Shown here one piece after another: positions 1-8,649 of a stretch of 49,591 nt of DNA. The first letter of the stretch is position 1. Each line of letters begins with the position of its first letter. The translations under genes were made by a program, and so were the position numbers. The stretch comes from SAR92 bacterium BACL16 MAG-120619-bin48 (GTDB lineage: Bacteria > Pseudomonadota > Gammaproteobacteria > Pseudomonadales > Porticoccaceae): positions 1 to 49,591 of the forward strand of contig LIDE01000028.1 of the NCBI GenBank assembly GCA_001438605.1, in the 5' to 3' direction. A model generated the notes under the pieces. It ran no database searches, was not told the origin of the DNA, and saw only the letters and a program-made list of their open reading frames with translations.

Positions 1-1608
1 CGGTATTTCAATGTAGCTGTTGCCCGACAACCAGCCTTGTGGGTGCACGTGATTGGTGTGAAAACCTTGGCTGATCAACTTCACTGACCAAGCGCCCGAA
101 AACTGGATATGCTGCATTTTTCTGTTCAAAAAAGGATGGTTGGCATCGGTGGGTAAAGCGTCGATATAGTTGCGAATACGCGTTTTTAAGGTAGTTTGAT
201 AATCTTGAATGACTGGATTTTTCACCAGAAACAAGTTGCCCAGCGTTTGGGTCCCACCCCTGACACTTTGATCTAGCGGTTCGCGTTTGGTTTTATGCAA
301 CGACAGGAGAGCATGACGCAACTCGTGCATAAAATGCTGTAAATTGTCGTAGCCTTCTGGCACGTCAAGAAGGCGAGCATCCACAAACTGCTCGTAGTTG
401 TTCAGCCAGCCGGCTCTGTCATCTCCCAGCAGCCGCCAGCAGGTTCCTTTGTAGGCCCAAATTTCCTGATCTAAAGGCGCGAATTGACCCGCATGGTCAA
501 GATGTTCTAAGGCGCGGGCGCAGTCGCCTTGAACGATCAGCGTATTCGCCATATCAATGCGATAGCGACTGTTGTCGGGGGCCTTCCTAAGCGCCTGCTC
601 GAACAGTTCCAGTGCGTTTGCTGACTTTGAGGTCTTTGAATACATCGCACCCAAGGAGTGTAAGAGGTTGGCATTGTCTGGGAAGTAGCGCAGCGCTTCG
701 TACAAAATATCGATGGCATCCTGGTCGCGCTTGGCGTTGCTGAGGGTCAGTGCCTGCGCGAGGAAAAGGTGTTCGTCGTAGGCGCGCCGCTGTCTCGCCG
801 TTTCGTAGGATTGCATGAACTTGTCGTCGTGTTCAGACACCCAATAAAGTTGGTTGAGAGCATTATGGGCCGGGACAAAGTTTGGGCTCAGATCAAGCGC
901 TTTCAGAAGACAGTTTTCAGCTTGGGTGTTGTCACCGATATCGTAGTAGGCACAGCCTAAGTTGAACCAAAGTCCGCTGTTCTCTGGGTTGACGTCGATG
1001 ATAAGTTTATAGCACTCAATCGCTGCTGCTGGATTGCCCGCCGCGCGATAGGCAATACCTTTGTTTAGCAGTGCGTCGACATGATTAGGTGTTAACTTGA
1101 GGGCTGTATTGTAGTCGAGGTCGGCTGCCTCAAACTGGTCTTGCGCTCTGCGAATGTTTCCGCGGCAAACAAAGAGTCGACTCTGTTTAGGGTTTAGCAG
1201 TATGGCTGACTCGATTAGTGCCAACGCCTCATGACTTCTATTTAGCTTTAGATTGAGAAGATTGGCCCAGTTATAAAGTACATCAAGGTTGTGCTTGTCG
1301 AGGGCATTTGCCGATTGATAGGCGCTGTTGGCCTGCGCGTAATGCCCTGCTTGGTTGAGCGCGTTGGCGTAATTTCCTAGAACCGCCGGTTGGCGTGGGT
1401 TGCTTTTGATACAGCGTTCAAAATAGCTGAGTGCGTCGCCGATATTGCCTAGCTGGCGAGAGCAGAGTGCCGCGACGTGGAGCGCATCTGAGTGGTTGGG
1501 CTGCTGGCTTAAAATGCCGCCACACGTGTGTAAGGCATCTTTAAAGCGGCCGGACTCAAGTGCGCTGATGGCCTGTCTTAAATGCCCATTAAGATTTGCC
1601 GTCGTCAT
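1..1608 (-). CDS. TPR protein with C-terminal 2OG-Fe(II) oxygenase-like domain, partial
   Basis: The frame runs from ATG at 1608 through 536 codons to the window edge with no stop, so the C-terminus is missing. About residues 1-400 are degenerate tetratricopeptide repeats, a protein-interaction solenoid. The last visible residues include GFHTNHVHPQGWLSG. This resembles the opening of the 2OG-Fe(II) oxygenase family that often follows TPR arrays, with an H-x-H-P iron-ligand region and a W-L-S-G strand. If so, it would be a cytoplasmic dioxygenase or hydroxylase using 2-oxoglutarate and Fe(II), substrate unknown. No signal peptide is seen. It lies downstream of a small secreted protein on the same strand, across a short repeat-bearing gap. 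The TPR part is certain; the oxygenase assignment rests on a short segment and family knowledge. Confidence 0.75.
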   Translation of the reverse strand, partial: MTTANLNGHLRQAISALESGRFKDALHTCGGILSQQPNHSDALHVAALCSRQLGNIGDALSYFERCIKSNPRQPAVLGNYANALNQAGHYAQANSAYQSANALDKHNLDVLYNWANLLNLKLNRSHEALALIESAILLNPKQSRLFVCRGNIRRAQDQFEAADLDYNTALKLTPNHVDALLNKGIAYRAAGNPAAAIECYKLIIDVNPENSGLWFNLGCAYYDIGDNTQAENCLLKALDLSPNFVPAHNALNQLYWVSEHDDKFMQSYETARQRRAYDEHLFLAQALTLSNAKRDQDAIDILYEALRYFPDNANLLHSLGAMYSKTSKSANALELFEQALRKAPDNSRYRIDMANTLIVQGDCARALEHLDHAGQFAPLDQEIWAYKGTCWRLLGDDRAGWLNNYEQFVDARLLDVPEGYDNLQHFMHELRHALLSLHKTKREPLDQSVRGGTQTLGNLFLVKNPVIQDYQTTLKTRIRNYIDALPTDANHPFLNRKMQHIQFSGAWSVKLISQGFHTNHVHPQGWLSGNSYIEIP

Positions 1609-1623
1609 ATAGATTCACTTTTT

Positions 1624-1665
1624 TTGATGAGCAATTATTGATGAGCAGTTATTTATGGGCAATGG
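1624..1665. repeat. Three degenerate 14-nt tandem units before the TPR/oxygenase gene
   Basis: Units TTGATGAGCAATTA (1624-1637) and TTGATGAGCAGTTA (1638-1651) differ at one base. A third, TTTATGGGCAATGG (1652-1665), is more diverged. The array fills nearly the whole gap between the stop of the 1667-2113 gene and the start of the TPR gene, both on the minus strand. It could be a slippage product or a leader element; no function is evident. Confidence 0.6.
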
Positions 1666-1666
1666 C

Positions 1667-2113
1667 CTACTTAATTTTTGAGACCCCAACCTGACGCTTT
1701 CCTTCAACGTCCATAACGTAATATCCCAACCAATTCCGAGTGATTTTAACGTTAGGGCTTTCGGCGGAATATATCCAAGTGCTTGGCAGGCGCTGTTTCC
1801 AAACCTGCCCGTTCTCTAATTTGAAAACGGTCTTTCCCGTCCAGCCATTGAAGGCGCCATCAATGCGCGAAACAATTCCTTCAATCTTTGCTTTTTCAGT
1901 CTCAGCACCGCTGATTTTTGTAACTGGGGCTTCGTTTACGGTGTAGCGAATCAGCCATTTATTGAGTGCCTCTTTCTCGGCTACTGTGAGTTTTTGTATG
2001 CCGGCGGCCTGCTGCTCTTCAGCGGTCATTAGTGTTTCAATTCCAGGGAATTCGGATGCGACTGCTGACCCGCAGAGTAGCAGTCCAATAATAAACAGCA
2101 CATTATTTTTCAT
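1667..2113 (-). CDS. Small secreted protein of unknown function
   Basis: 148 residues from ATG at 2113. A longer frame opens at 2164, but the 2113 start gives a clean signal peptide (MKNNVLFIIGLLLCGSAVA-S) and has an AGGA about nine bases upstream. The mature protein has a helical, Glu/Lys-rich first half with a GIETLMTAEEQ segment, then a compact half rich in aromatic residues, with W residues in NGWTG, VWKQRL and RNWLGYY. It is probably periplasmic. I do not recognise the family. It is separated from the upstream exbD-like gene by a strong terminator, so it is probably transcribed from its own promoter, perhaps together with the TPR gene that follows. Confidence 0.7.
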   Translation of the reverse strand: MKNNVLFIIGLLLCGSAVASEFPGIETLMTAEEQQAAGIQKLTVAEKEALNKWLIRYTVNEAPVTKISGAETEKAKIEGIVSRIDGAFNGWTGKTVFKLENGQVWKQRLPSTWIYSAESPNVKITRNWLGYYVMDVEGKRQVGVSKIK

Positions 2114-2227
2114 TTTTGTAGTCCTGTGGTGATGCAGTGCTTGAGTGCCTGCCGGATGAGCCAATGTGTCAAAGTAGCATTAAATTTTAACGAATGGAAC
2201 TCTGTGTGGAGGCATAAAAAAGAGGGC

Positions 2228-2255
2228 AAAAAAAACCCCGCACTGCGGGGCTTTT
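2228..2255 (-). terminator. Rho-independent terminator after exbD-like gene
   Basis: On the minus strand, GCCCCGC and GCGGGG form a GC-rich stem around a three-base loop, followed by a run of eight T. It lies about 40 bases past the exbD stop. Confidence 0.85.
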
Positions 2256-2291
2256 CAATATTGAGTTGCTTGTCACTTATTCATCAGTCGA

Positions 2292-2699
2292 CTATTCGTC
2301 AGTAGAAAGCGAGACATCGTAGACGCCAGCTTCACGCGCCTGGTCGGAGATCTGTACAAACATTTCAGTCTTCGACTTAGGATGTGCGCTAACAATCACT
2401 TTAGCTTCAGGTTTTTCTGCGTGCATGCGCTCAACGTTCGCACGGACGGCTCGGATATCAATTCTGCGACCTTCAAGCGTTAGTTCATTAGACTCAGAGA
2501 CCCTGAACACGATATTGGTGTTCTCTTGCTCGGGCGGCGGCTCGTCGGATGTGGGTGGTCGATTGACATCTAGGCCCGACTCGTTGACAAACGATGCTGT
2601 CACAATAAAGAAAATCAACATAATAAAGACGACGTCCAGCATTGGCGTCATATCGATATTTGATTCTTCCTCGTCTTTACGTCTTTTTCCTAGCGCCAT
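2292..2699 (-). CDS. exbD: ExbD/TolR-family biopolymer transport protein
   Basis: 135 residues, the usual ExbD length. The N-terminus is charged and cytoplasmic (residues 1-18), then a single membrane helix starts near MTPMLDVVFIMLIFFIV. It includes the Asp (D22) that carries protons in this family, followed by a periplasmic domain. ExbD works with ExbB to pass proton-motive force to TonB. Here it stands alone: the divergent neighbour is mutM, and no exbB or tonB adjoins it. A hairpin terminator follows. The family call is firm; whether it serves TonB or a Tol-like system cannot be told from sequence. Confidence 0.9.
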   Translation of the reverse strand: MALGKRRKDEEESNIDMTPMLDVVFIMLIFFIVTASFVNESGLDVNRPPTSDEPPPEQENTNIVFRVSESNELTLEGRRIDIRAVRANVERMHAEKPEAKVIVSAHPKSKTEMFVQISDQAREAGVYDVSLSTDE

Positions 2700-2745
2700 A
2701 AATGGTCAACCTACAAATAGCAAATTTTATTTAGGGGGGCATTCT

Positions 2746-2770
2746 ACTGGTTTTTAGTAAAATTACCAGT
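2746..2770. promoter_or_regulatory. Inverted repeat ACTGGT...ACCAGT in the exbD/mutM divergent region
   Basis: ACTGGT (2746-2751) and ACCAGT (2765-2770) are complementary, and the interior TTTT-AGT-AAAA pairs as well, leaving a two-base bulge. It lies between divergent genes, so an operator or a leader hairpin is possible. No regulator is recognised. Confidence 0.4.
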
Positions 2771-2813
2771 GCCTCTATTCTTGAGATTGCTACCCAGTTA
2801 AGCTAGCAAAAAG

Positions 2814-2835
2814 TTCTGTCAGCAGTGTGACAGAA
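2814..2835. promoter_or_regulatory. Perfect 8-bp inverted repeat upstream of mutM
   Basis: TTCTGTCA (2814-2821) and TGACAGAA (2828-2835) are exact complements around GCAGTG. The dyad lies 43 bases before the mutM start. It could be an operator half-site pair with TGTCA-N6-TGACA spacing or an mRNA leader hairpin. The spacing does not fit a LexA box. Confidence 0.45.
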
Positions 2836-2878
2836 TTTGGCCCTAAAGGGTAAAAATCATGCCCCTAAAGAGAAGAAA

Positions 2879-3685
2879 ATGCCCGAATTACCCGAAGTAG
2901 AAACCACCCTCAGAGGTATCGAACCGCATATTACAGGACACCTTATAGCACAATTTACCGTTCATAATGGTTCGCTGCGATGGCCGGTGACGGGTGGTAT
3001 AAGTGAGATTGTGCAAGGGCAGCGGGTCGTTGCGGTGACGCGGCGAGCCAAATATCTTTTGCTCCAACTGGAAAGAGGCTCAATGATGGTGCACTTGGGC
3101 ATGAGTGGAAGCCTGCGTCTCGTCGATCCCAGCGAAGCGCGGCGCAAGCACGATCACATTGAGATGCTGATGAGCAACGGCAAATGCCTGCGCTACCACG
3201 ATCCCCGCCGTTTTGGCGCGTGGCTTTGGTCTGAAAACGGCCATCGGCAGTTGGACCATCTTGGCCCCGAGCCGTTGACCGAGGACTTTGGCGCCGATCG
3301 TTTGTTTCTGTTGTCGCGCAACCGCAAGATGGCCATCAAGCCGTTTATTATGGACAACCATGTTGTTGTCGGGGTGGGGAATATCTACGCAGCGGAGGCA
3401 CTTTTTCGCAGTGGCATCAGGCCCGATCGCGAGGCTGGAAAGGTTTCGCGTGTCCGCTATGAAAAGTTGACGGTCAATATTAAAGATATTTTACAGGCAG
3501 CCATTGTGCAGGGCGGGACGACGTTGAGAGATTTCGTCAATGGTAACGGCGAGCCGGGGTATTTCCAGCAGACATTGATGGCCTATGGCCGCGGAGGGCA
3601 ACCCTGTTATCAGTGTCAAAAAGAGTTGCGCGACATACGCCTAGGGCAGCGCAGTTCCGTTTTTTGTCCTAGCTGTCAGCGTTGA
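2879..3685 (+). CDS. mutM: Formamidopyrimidine-DNA glycosylase
   Basis: 268 residues. It removes 8-oxoguanine and formamidopyrimidines from DNA and cuts the abasic strand. The start is set at 2879, although the frame opens at 2837, because maturation must expose the catalytic Pro2 of MPELPEVETT. An AGAGAAG ribosome site lies just upstream. Glu3, the RRAKYLL lysine region and the C-terminal zinc finger (C-x2-C near PCYQCQ, C-x2-C near FCPSCQR) are all present. It is transcribed divergently from exbD and convergently with coaD. Confidence 0.95.
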   Translation: MPELPEVETTLRGIEPHITGHLIAQFTVHNGSLRWPVTGGISEIVQGQRVVAVTRRAKYLLLQLERGSMMVHLGMSGSLRLVDPSEARRKHDHIEMLMSNGKCLRYHDPRRFGAWLWSENGHRQLDHLGPEPLTEDFGADRLFLLSRNRKMAIKPFIMDNHVVVGVGNIYAAEALFRSGIRPDREAGKVSRVRYEKLTVNIKDILQAAIVQGGTTLRDFVNGNGEPGYFQQTLMAYGRGGQPCYQCQKELRDIRLGQRSSVFCPSCQR

Positions 3686-3726
3686 TTGCTCGACAGCTGT
3701 GTCGACTGACGGTGTCGCCTTTGATA

Positions 3727-3753
3727 CTTAGTGCATAGTTGCTAAGCACTGAG
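3727..3753. other. Hairpin between convergent mutM and coaD
   Basis: CTTAGTGC (3727-3734) and GCACTGAG (3746-3753) pair over eight positions with one wobble. There is no T-run on either side, so it is at best a weak terminator or processing signal. Confidence 0.35.
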
Positions 3754-3764
3754 CATTTAGTGAC

Positions 3765-4277
<513 letters not shown>

Positions 4278-4859
4278 TTACTGAAATAAGCCTGCAGGCT
4301 CAATGCGCGAATAGAGAATATATTTTACGCCGCTTGCCACTTTACTGCGCACCACTTGCCAATTTGAGGGTGGGCTGAAGTCGTTTTGTGTGGCCGCTAG
4401 CTCACAATAGATCAAACCATCTTGCGCGATCCAATGGTTTGACTCAAGCAGTGCGCAAACATCGGTGGCCAAATTAAGTGCGAAAGGGGGGTCGACAAAG
4501 ACTATATTGAAAGGAGTCTCTGGTTGGTTTTGCAAATATAGCAGGCTGTTCTTATTTAAAATGATCAATTCTTGGGCATTCAACAGTGCTTTGTTTTCCG
4601 CGAGAGATGCTGCGGCTTTTGGATGTTGCTCGAGCGCAATACAGCAGGCGGCGCCGCGGGACAGAGACTCAAAGCTGAGTGCGCCCGAGCCGCTAAATAG
4701 GTCCAGACAGCGAGCGCCAGGCAAGTCTGCCGCGAGCCAGTTAAAAAGCGTCTCACGAATTCTGTCGCCGGTGGGTCGCAGGCCGTCGACACTGGGAAAG
4801 CCGACTTGGCGGCTGCGCCATTTTCCGCCGATAATGCGAATTCGCTGATTTGCTGCCAA
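4278..4859 (-). CDS. rsmD: 16S rRNA (guanine966-N2)-methyltransferase
   Basis: 193 residues. It methylates G966 of 16S rRNA using S-adenosylmethionine. LDLFSGSGALSFE is the SAM-binding loop and DPPF the catalytic motif of N2-guanine methyltransferases. IIGGKWRSRQ and LRPTGDRIRETLFNWL are family signatures near the N-terminus. The start codon is TTG (4859-4857), preceded seven bases upstream by AAGGAG, so I keep it despite the rare codon. It is divergent from ftsY, as in many gammaproteobacteria. Confidence 0.93.
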   Translation of the reverse strand: MAANQRIRIIGGKWRSRQVGFPSVDGLRPTGDRIRETLFNWLAADLPGARCLDLFSGSGALSFESLSRGAACCIALEQHPKAAASLAENKALLNAQELIILNKNSLLYLQNQPETPFNIVFVDPPFALNLATDVCALLESNHWIAQDGLIYCELAATQNDFSPPSNWQVVRSKVASGVKYILYSRIEPAGLFQ

Positions 4860-4951
4860 AAGGCCACTCCTTTTTAATTACTTTTATCACGTTAAACCAA
4901 GCAAGATGGTAGGATACACCAGATCACAACCAACATTAAAAATGAACCTTA

Positions 4952-5992
4952 ATGGACTCACATTCAACCGATAATATGTCTGCTGAAAAGCCCAAAAAAA
5001 CCTTTTTTGATCGCTTTAGACGTGACAAATCGCCAGCCGCAGGAGAGACAGTAGAACTGAAAGCTGCCGAACCCCTCAGCTTGCGCGCGAAAGTGCAGCG
5101 CGCATTGTCGCGCACCAGTCAGGGACTGAGTGATCTCTTTCTTGGCGCCAAAGTCATTGATAAAACAATTCTTGATGACCTTGAAACATTGCTTTTAATG
5201 GCGGATGTTGGCATTGAGACCACGGGGACGATTATCGATGAGTTGACTCGCCGTGTCAGTCGCGCCGAGCTAAAAGACGGTGCAGCGCTGCAAGTCGCGC
5301 TGCAAGAGATTCTATTGGCAAAGTTGCAAGTGAGCGAAAAACCTCTTGAGATTGATCGTCCCGCCGGGCCATTTGTTATTTTAGTTGTTGGCGTCAACGG
5401 TGTCGGCAAAACCACAACCATTGGCAAGCTGGCGCGCAAGTTACAACAGCAGGGTAAGTCGGTCATGTTAGCTGCCGGAGACACCTTTCGCGCGGCTGCC
5501 GTTGAGCAACTGCAGGTCTGGGGCGAGCGCAATCATATCCCCGTAGTGGCCCAACATACGGGTGCTGACAGTGCCTCCGTTATTTTTGATGCGATCGAGT
5601 CAGCTCGCGCCAAACAGATTGATGTCATTATTGCGGACACCGCTGGCCGCCTTCACAATAAAAGTAATTTAATGGAAGAGCTGAAGAAAGTTCACCGCGT
5701 TGCCGGCAAATTAGACGCCACAGCGCCTCATGAGGTGCTCTTGGTGCTCGATGCCGGGACGGGTCAAAACGCTATTGCCCAAACCGCGGAGTTTTGTGCG
5801 GCAGCAGCTGTTACGGGCATTGTCATAACGAAACTTGATGGCACGGCAAAGGGCGGTATTGTGTTTGCGTTGGCCGAAAAATTTCCAATTCCCATTCGCT
5901 ACATTGGCGTGGGCGAGGGCGTGGATGATTTACAGCCATTTGTGGCAAAAGATTTTGTTTTAGGCTTGTTAGGGCAGATTCAGAGCGAGTGA
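4952..5992 (+). CDS. ftsY: Signal recognition particle receptor FtsY
   Basis: 346 residues. This SRP-type GTPase docks ribosome-SRP complexes at the inner membrane for co-translational insertion. The acidic/basic A domain is short, so the protein is much smaller than the E. coli form. A helical N domain follows, then the G domain with GVNGVGKTTTIGKLA (G1), DTFRAAA, DTAGR (G3) and TKLDGTAKGG (G4/G5). A second in-frame ATG at 4976 is also possible; neither has a strong ribosome site. It opens the ftsY-ftsE-ftsX-rpoH series. Confidence 0.96.
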   Translation: MDSHSTDNMSAEKPKKTFFDRFRRDKSPAAGETVELKAAEPLSLRAKVQRALSRTSQGLSDLFLGAKVIDKTILDDLETLLLMADVGIETTGTIIDELTRRVSRAELKDGAALQVALQEILLAKLQVSEKPLEIDRPAGPFVILVVGVNGVGKTTTIGKLARKLQQQGKSVMLAAGDTFRAAAVEQLQVWGERNHIPVVAQHTGADSASVIFDAIESARAKQIDVIIADTAGRLHNKSNLMEELKKVHRVAGKLDATAPHEVLLVLDAGTGQNAIAQTAEFCAAAAVTGIVITKLDGTAKGGIVFALAEKFPIPIRYIGVGEGVDDLQPFVAKDFVLGLLGQIQSE

Positions 5993-5999
5993 TGCACCT

Positions 6000-6677
6000 A
6001 TGATACGGTTTGATAATCTCAGTAAACGCTACGAAGGCGGTTTTGAAGCACTGCGCAATGTTAGCTTTGAAATGGATGCGGGCGAAATGGCCTTTCTTAC
6101 CGGCCACTCGGGGGCCGGTAAAAGCACCTTGCTCAAACTGCTGATGCTGATCGAGCGGCCAACCTCGGGCAATCTTCTAATTAACGGTAAAAACCTCAAT
6201 CGTCTGCCTCGCGCCAAAGTGCCTTTCTATCGTCGCCAGGTAGGCGTGGTATTTCAAAATCACCAGCTGCTTTTTGATCGCAGTGTCTTTGAGAATGTGG
6301 CATTACCGCTGCAAGTAGCCGGTTACTCGCCAGCGGATATTGGGCGGCGGGTACGCGCCGCACTCGACAGTGTTGGCTTGCTCGATCGAGAGCAGGAAAA
6401 CCCCATCGCACTCTCGGGGGGCGAGCAACAGCGCGTGGGTATCGCTCGCGCGGTTGTTCACAAGCCTAAGATACTGTTGGCCGACGAGCCGACAGGAAAC
6501 CTCGATCCGCAGTTGTCTGCCGAGATTATGGCGCTGTTTAAGCGCTTCCAAGATGTTGGTGTCACGGTGCTCATCGCGAGTCACGATATCAACCTGATCA
6601 ATAGAATGAATACACGGATTATGCGCCTTAATCAGGGCGAGTTAGAGCAAGACGGGGTGAGTTACGGTGGCTACTAA
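6000..6677 (+). CDS. ftsE: Cell division ATP-binding protein FtsE
   Basis: 225 residues, the ATPase of the FtsEX complex that controls septal peptidoglycan amidases at the division site. Walker A (GHSGAGKST) is near residue 36, the ABC signature (LSGGEQQRVGIARA) near 139, and Walker B (ILLADEPTGNLD) directly follows. It begins seven bases after the ftsY stop and overlaps the ftsX start by 11 bases, so the genes are translationally linked. Confidence 0.96.
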   Translation: MIRFDNLSKRYEGGFEALRNVSFEMDAGEMAFLTGHSGAGKSTLLKLLMLIERPTSGNLLINGKNLNRLPRAKVPFYRRQVGVVFQNHQLLFDRSVFENVALPLQVAGYSPADIGRRVRAALDSVGLLDREQENPIALSGGEQQRVGIARAVVHKPKILLADEPTGNLDPQLSAEIMALFKRFQDVGVTVLIASHDINLINRMNTRIMRLNQGELEQDGVSYGGY

Positions 6678-7644
6678 CAGTCAATCTCGCGACAGCAATC
6701 AGCGCGGCGCGCGCGGCAACGTCATCAGTCGCGGTGATAAATGGCGCGGTTACCGCTATCACCATCGATCAACTCTGCAGACCAGCTTGCAGAAGATGCT
6801 GCGCGAGCCCTTTCAGTCGCTTTTAACCATTGTCGTCATCGCTATTGCGCTGACCCTGCCGACGGCGCTGTCTCTCGGCATTGACAATATGCGCCAGCTC
6901 AGCGGCGGTATTGAAGCGTCTGCGCAAATAAGCGTTTTTGTTAAAAAAGGTGCGCGACCCGCGGCGGTTGAAGAGATGGCCAGCCAGCTAAAAAAATTGT
7001 CGGGCGTTGCCACGGTTACACATATTTCCGCAGAGTCTGCGCTAGAGGAGTTCAAGACTCTGTCGGGTTTTGGTTCGGCGCTTCAGTATCTTGACGAAAA
7101 TCCGCTGCCGGACGCATTTTTGGTGCAGCCGCTGCTGCTGAGTGATGCCGCCCGGCTGGTTGGCGAAATACGTGATATGACACTGGTGGATGACGTTCAG
7201 ATCGATATGGAGTGGTTGCAAAAGCTCGAATCGCTACTCGATATTGGGCGACAACTGTCGTTGGCGCTGGGTGCCGCGCTCGGTGTCGGCGTTATCTTGG
7301 TGGTTGGCAACACCATTCGATTGGCTATTCAAAGCCGTCGAGATGAAATTGTGGTGGTGAAGTTAGTCGGTGGCACCGATGCCTATGTGCGTAGGCCGTT
7401 TTTGTACACTGGCTTGCTATTTGGCGTATTTGGCGCCATGACCTCAGCCTTGATGTTGGTAATTCTGAGTTTTTGGCTGGAAGGTGCTGTCGCTGAGCTC
7501 GCCGGGCTCTATCACAGTCAATTTCGTCTGCGTGGATTGGGTTTGGGTGGGTTTTTCGCCCTCGTGGGGGCCGGCGGAGTCGTTGGGTTATTGGGCGCTT
7601 GGGTTGCTGTTGGCCAACATTTGCGCTCGATTGAGCCCCGTTAA
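6667..7644 (+). CDS. ftsX: Cell division protein FtsX
   Basis: 325 residues, the membrane partner of FtsE. A basic, Arg-rich cytoplasmic tail of about 48 residues precedes the first membrane helix (about 51-71). A periplasmic domain follows, then three more helices in the C-terminal third, the known FtsX layout. Translation starts at GTG (6667) inside the end of ftsE. The C-terminus ends in basic residues just before the rpoH leader. Confidence 0.94.
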   Translation: MATNSQSRDSNQRGARGNVISRGDKWRGYRYHHRSTLQTSLQKMLREPFQSLLTIVVIAIALTLPTALSLGIDNMRQLSGGIEASAQISVFVKKGARPAAVEEMASQLKKLSGVATVTHISAESALEEFKTLSGFGSALQYLDENPLPDAFLVQPLLLSDAARLVGEIRDMTLVDDVQIDMEWLQKLESLLDIGRQLSLALGAALGVGVILVVGNTIRLAIQSRRDEIVVVKLVGGTDAYVRRPFLYTGLLFGVFGAMTSALMLVILSFWLEGAVAELAGLYHSQFRLRGLGLGGFFALVGAGGVVGLLGAWVAVGQHLRSIEPR

Positions 7645-7740
7645 GTACTGAAAATCCTAGCAATGCACGGTAATCCAAAGACTATGAAGCTGTCGTAGAA
7701 TAGTGCTAAAATCAAAACATAGTCATTTACTGAGGCGTTT

Positions 7741-8595
7741 ATGAACAAAGCCCTTGAAACAATGGAGTGGATGTCACCCGGCGGTAACTTGAATGCGTAC
7801 ATTCAAGGCACTGCGACTGTGCCTATTCTCACCATCGAAGAAGAGCGCGCGCTAGGCGAAGCGCTGTACTATAACGACGATCTTGATGCCGCTCGCCGCA
7901 TGGTTATGGCACATCTGCGATTTGTGGTGCACATCGCGCGCTCTTACAACGGCTACGGACTACCCTTGGCCGACCTGATTCAGGAAGGCAACGTGGGCCT
8001 GATGAAAGCCGTTCGACGCTTTAACCCTGAGAAGGGTGTGCGACTGGTCTCCTTCGCTGTGCATTGGATCAAACATGAGATTCACGAGTTTATTCTGCGC
8101 AATTGGCGTATTGTCAAAATTGCCACCACAAAAGCGCAGCGCAAGTTGTTTTTCAATCTTCGCAGCGCGAAGAAAGAACTGCAGTGGCTGTCCGATGACG
8201 AAGCGAAAGCGGTCGCTGAAGATCTTGGTGTTCAGTTAAAAGATGTTCTCGAGATGGAAATGCGTCTCACCGCGCGTGATGCGGCCTTTGATGCGCCTGC
8301 CGACGAAGACGAAGACAGCAATTACCATGCGCCCGTCTACTTTCTTGAAGACAAAAGTGCTGATCCTGCGCAACTAGCCGAAGATGACAACTCAGAGGGC
8401 GATAGCACAGCGCGTTTGGCGGGTGCCATCAAGACCCTTGACGACCGCAGCCGCGATATTCTTCAGCGTCGCTGGTTGAACGATCAAAAAGCCACTCTTC
8501 ACGAGCTTGCTGATGAGTACAGTGTTTCTGCAGAGCGAATTCGTCAGCTAGAGAAAAACGCGATGAAAAAAGTTCGCGATTTGATGGAAGCTTAA
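7741..8595 (+). CDS. rpoH: RNA polymerase heat-shock sigma factor RpoH (sigma-32)
   Basis: 284 residues. It directs transcription of chaperone and protease genes under heat or protein-folding stress. Region 2 carries [14 protein letters not shown] and [14 protein letters not shown]. The RpoH-specific box QRKLFFNLR follows directly. Region 4.2 is the helix-turn-helix [20 protein letters not shown] near the C-terminus. A 96-base gap separates it from ftsX, giving room for its own promoters, though I could not assign one. A strong terminator follows the stop. Confidence 0.97.
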   Translation: MNKALETMEWMSPGGNLNAYIQGTATVPILTIEEERALGEALYYNDDLDAARRMVMAHLRFVVHIARSYNGYGLPLADLIQEGNVGLMKAVRRFNPEKGVRLVSFAVHWIKHEIHEFILRNWRIVKIATTKAQRKLFFNLRSAKKELQWLSDDEAKAVAEDLGVQLKDVLEMEMRLTARDAAFDAPADEDEDSNYHAPVYFLEDKSADPAQLAEDDNSEGDSTARLAGAIKTLDDRSRDILQRRWLNDQKATLHELADEYSVSAERIRQLEKNAMKKVRDLMEA

Positions 8596-8616
8596 TAGAT
8601 TTAACCTTGAAAGAGA

Positions 8617-8645
8617 CTAAAAGCCGCATTGAGCGGCTTTTTTAT
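8617..8645 (+). terminator. Rho-independent terminator after rpoH
   Basis: AAAAGCCGC and GCGGCTTTT form a stem around ATTGA, followed by more T. It ends only about four bases before the ATG of the next gene, so downstream expression needs read-through or an upstream start site not obvious here. Confidence 0.85.
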
Positions 8646-8649
8646 TGCT

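Noticed and set aside
2814-2835. LexA box upstream of mutM
   Set aside because: The CTG and CAG arms are 12 bases apart instead of 10, so it does not fit the usual site.
3080-3361. Antisense ORF inside mutM
   Set aside because: Low-complexity His/Ala-rich translation typical of a reverse-frame shadow.
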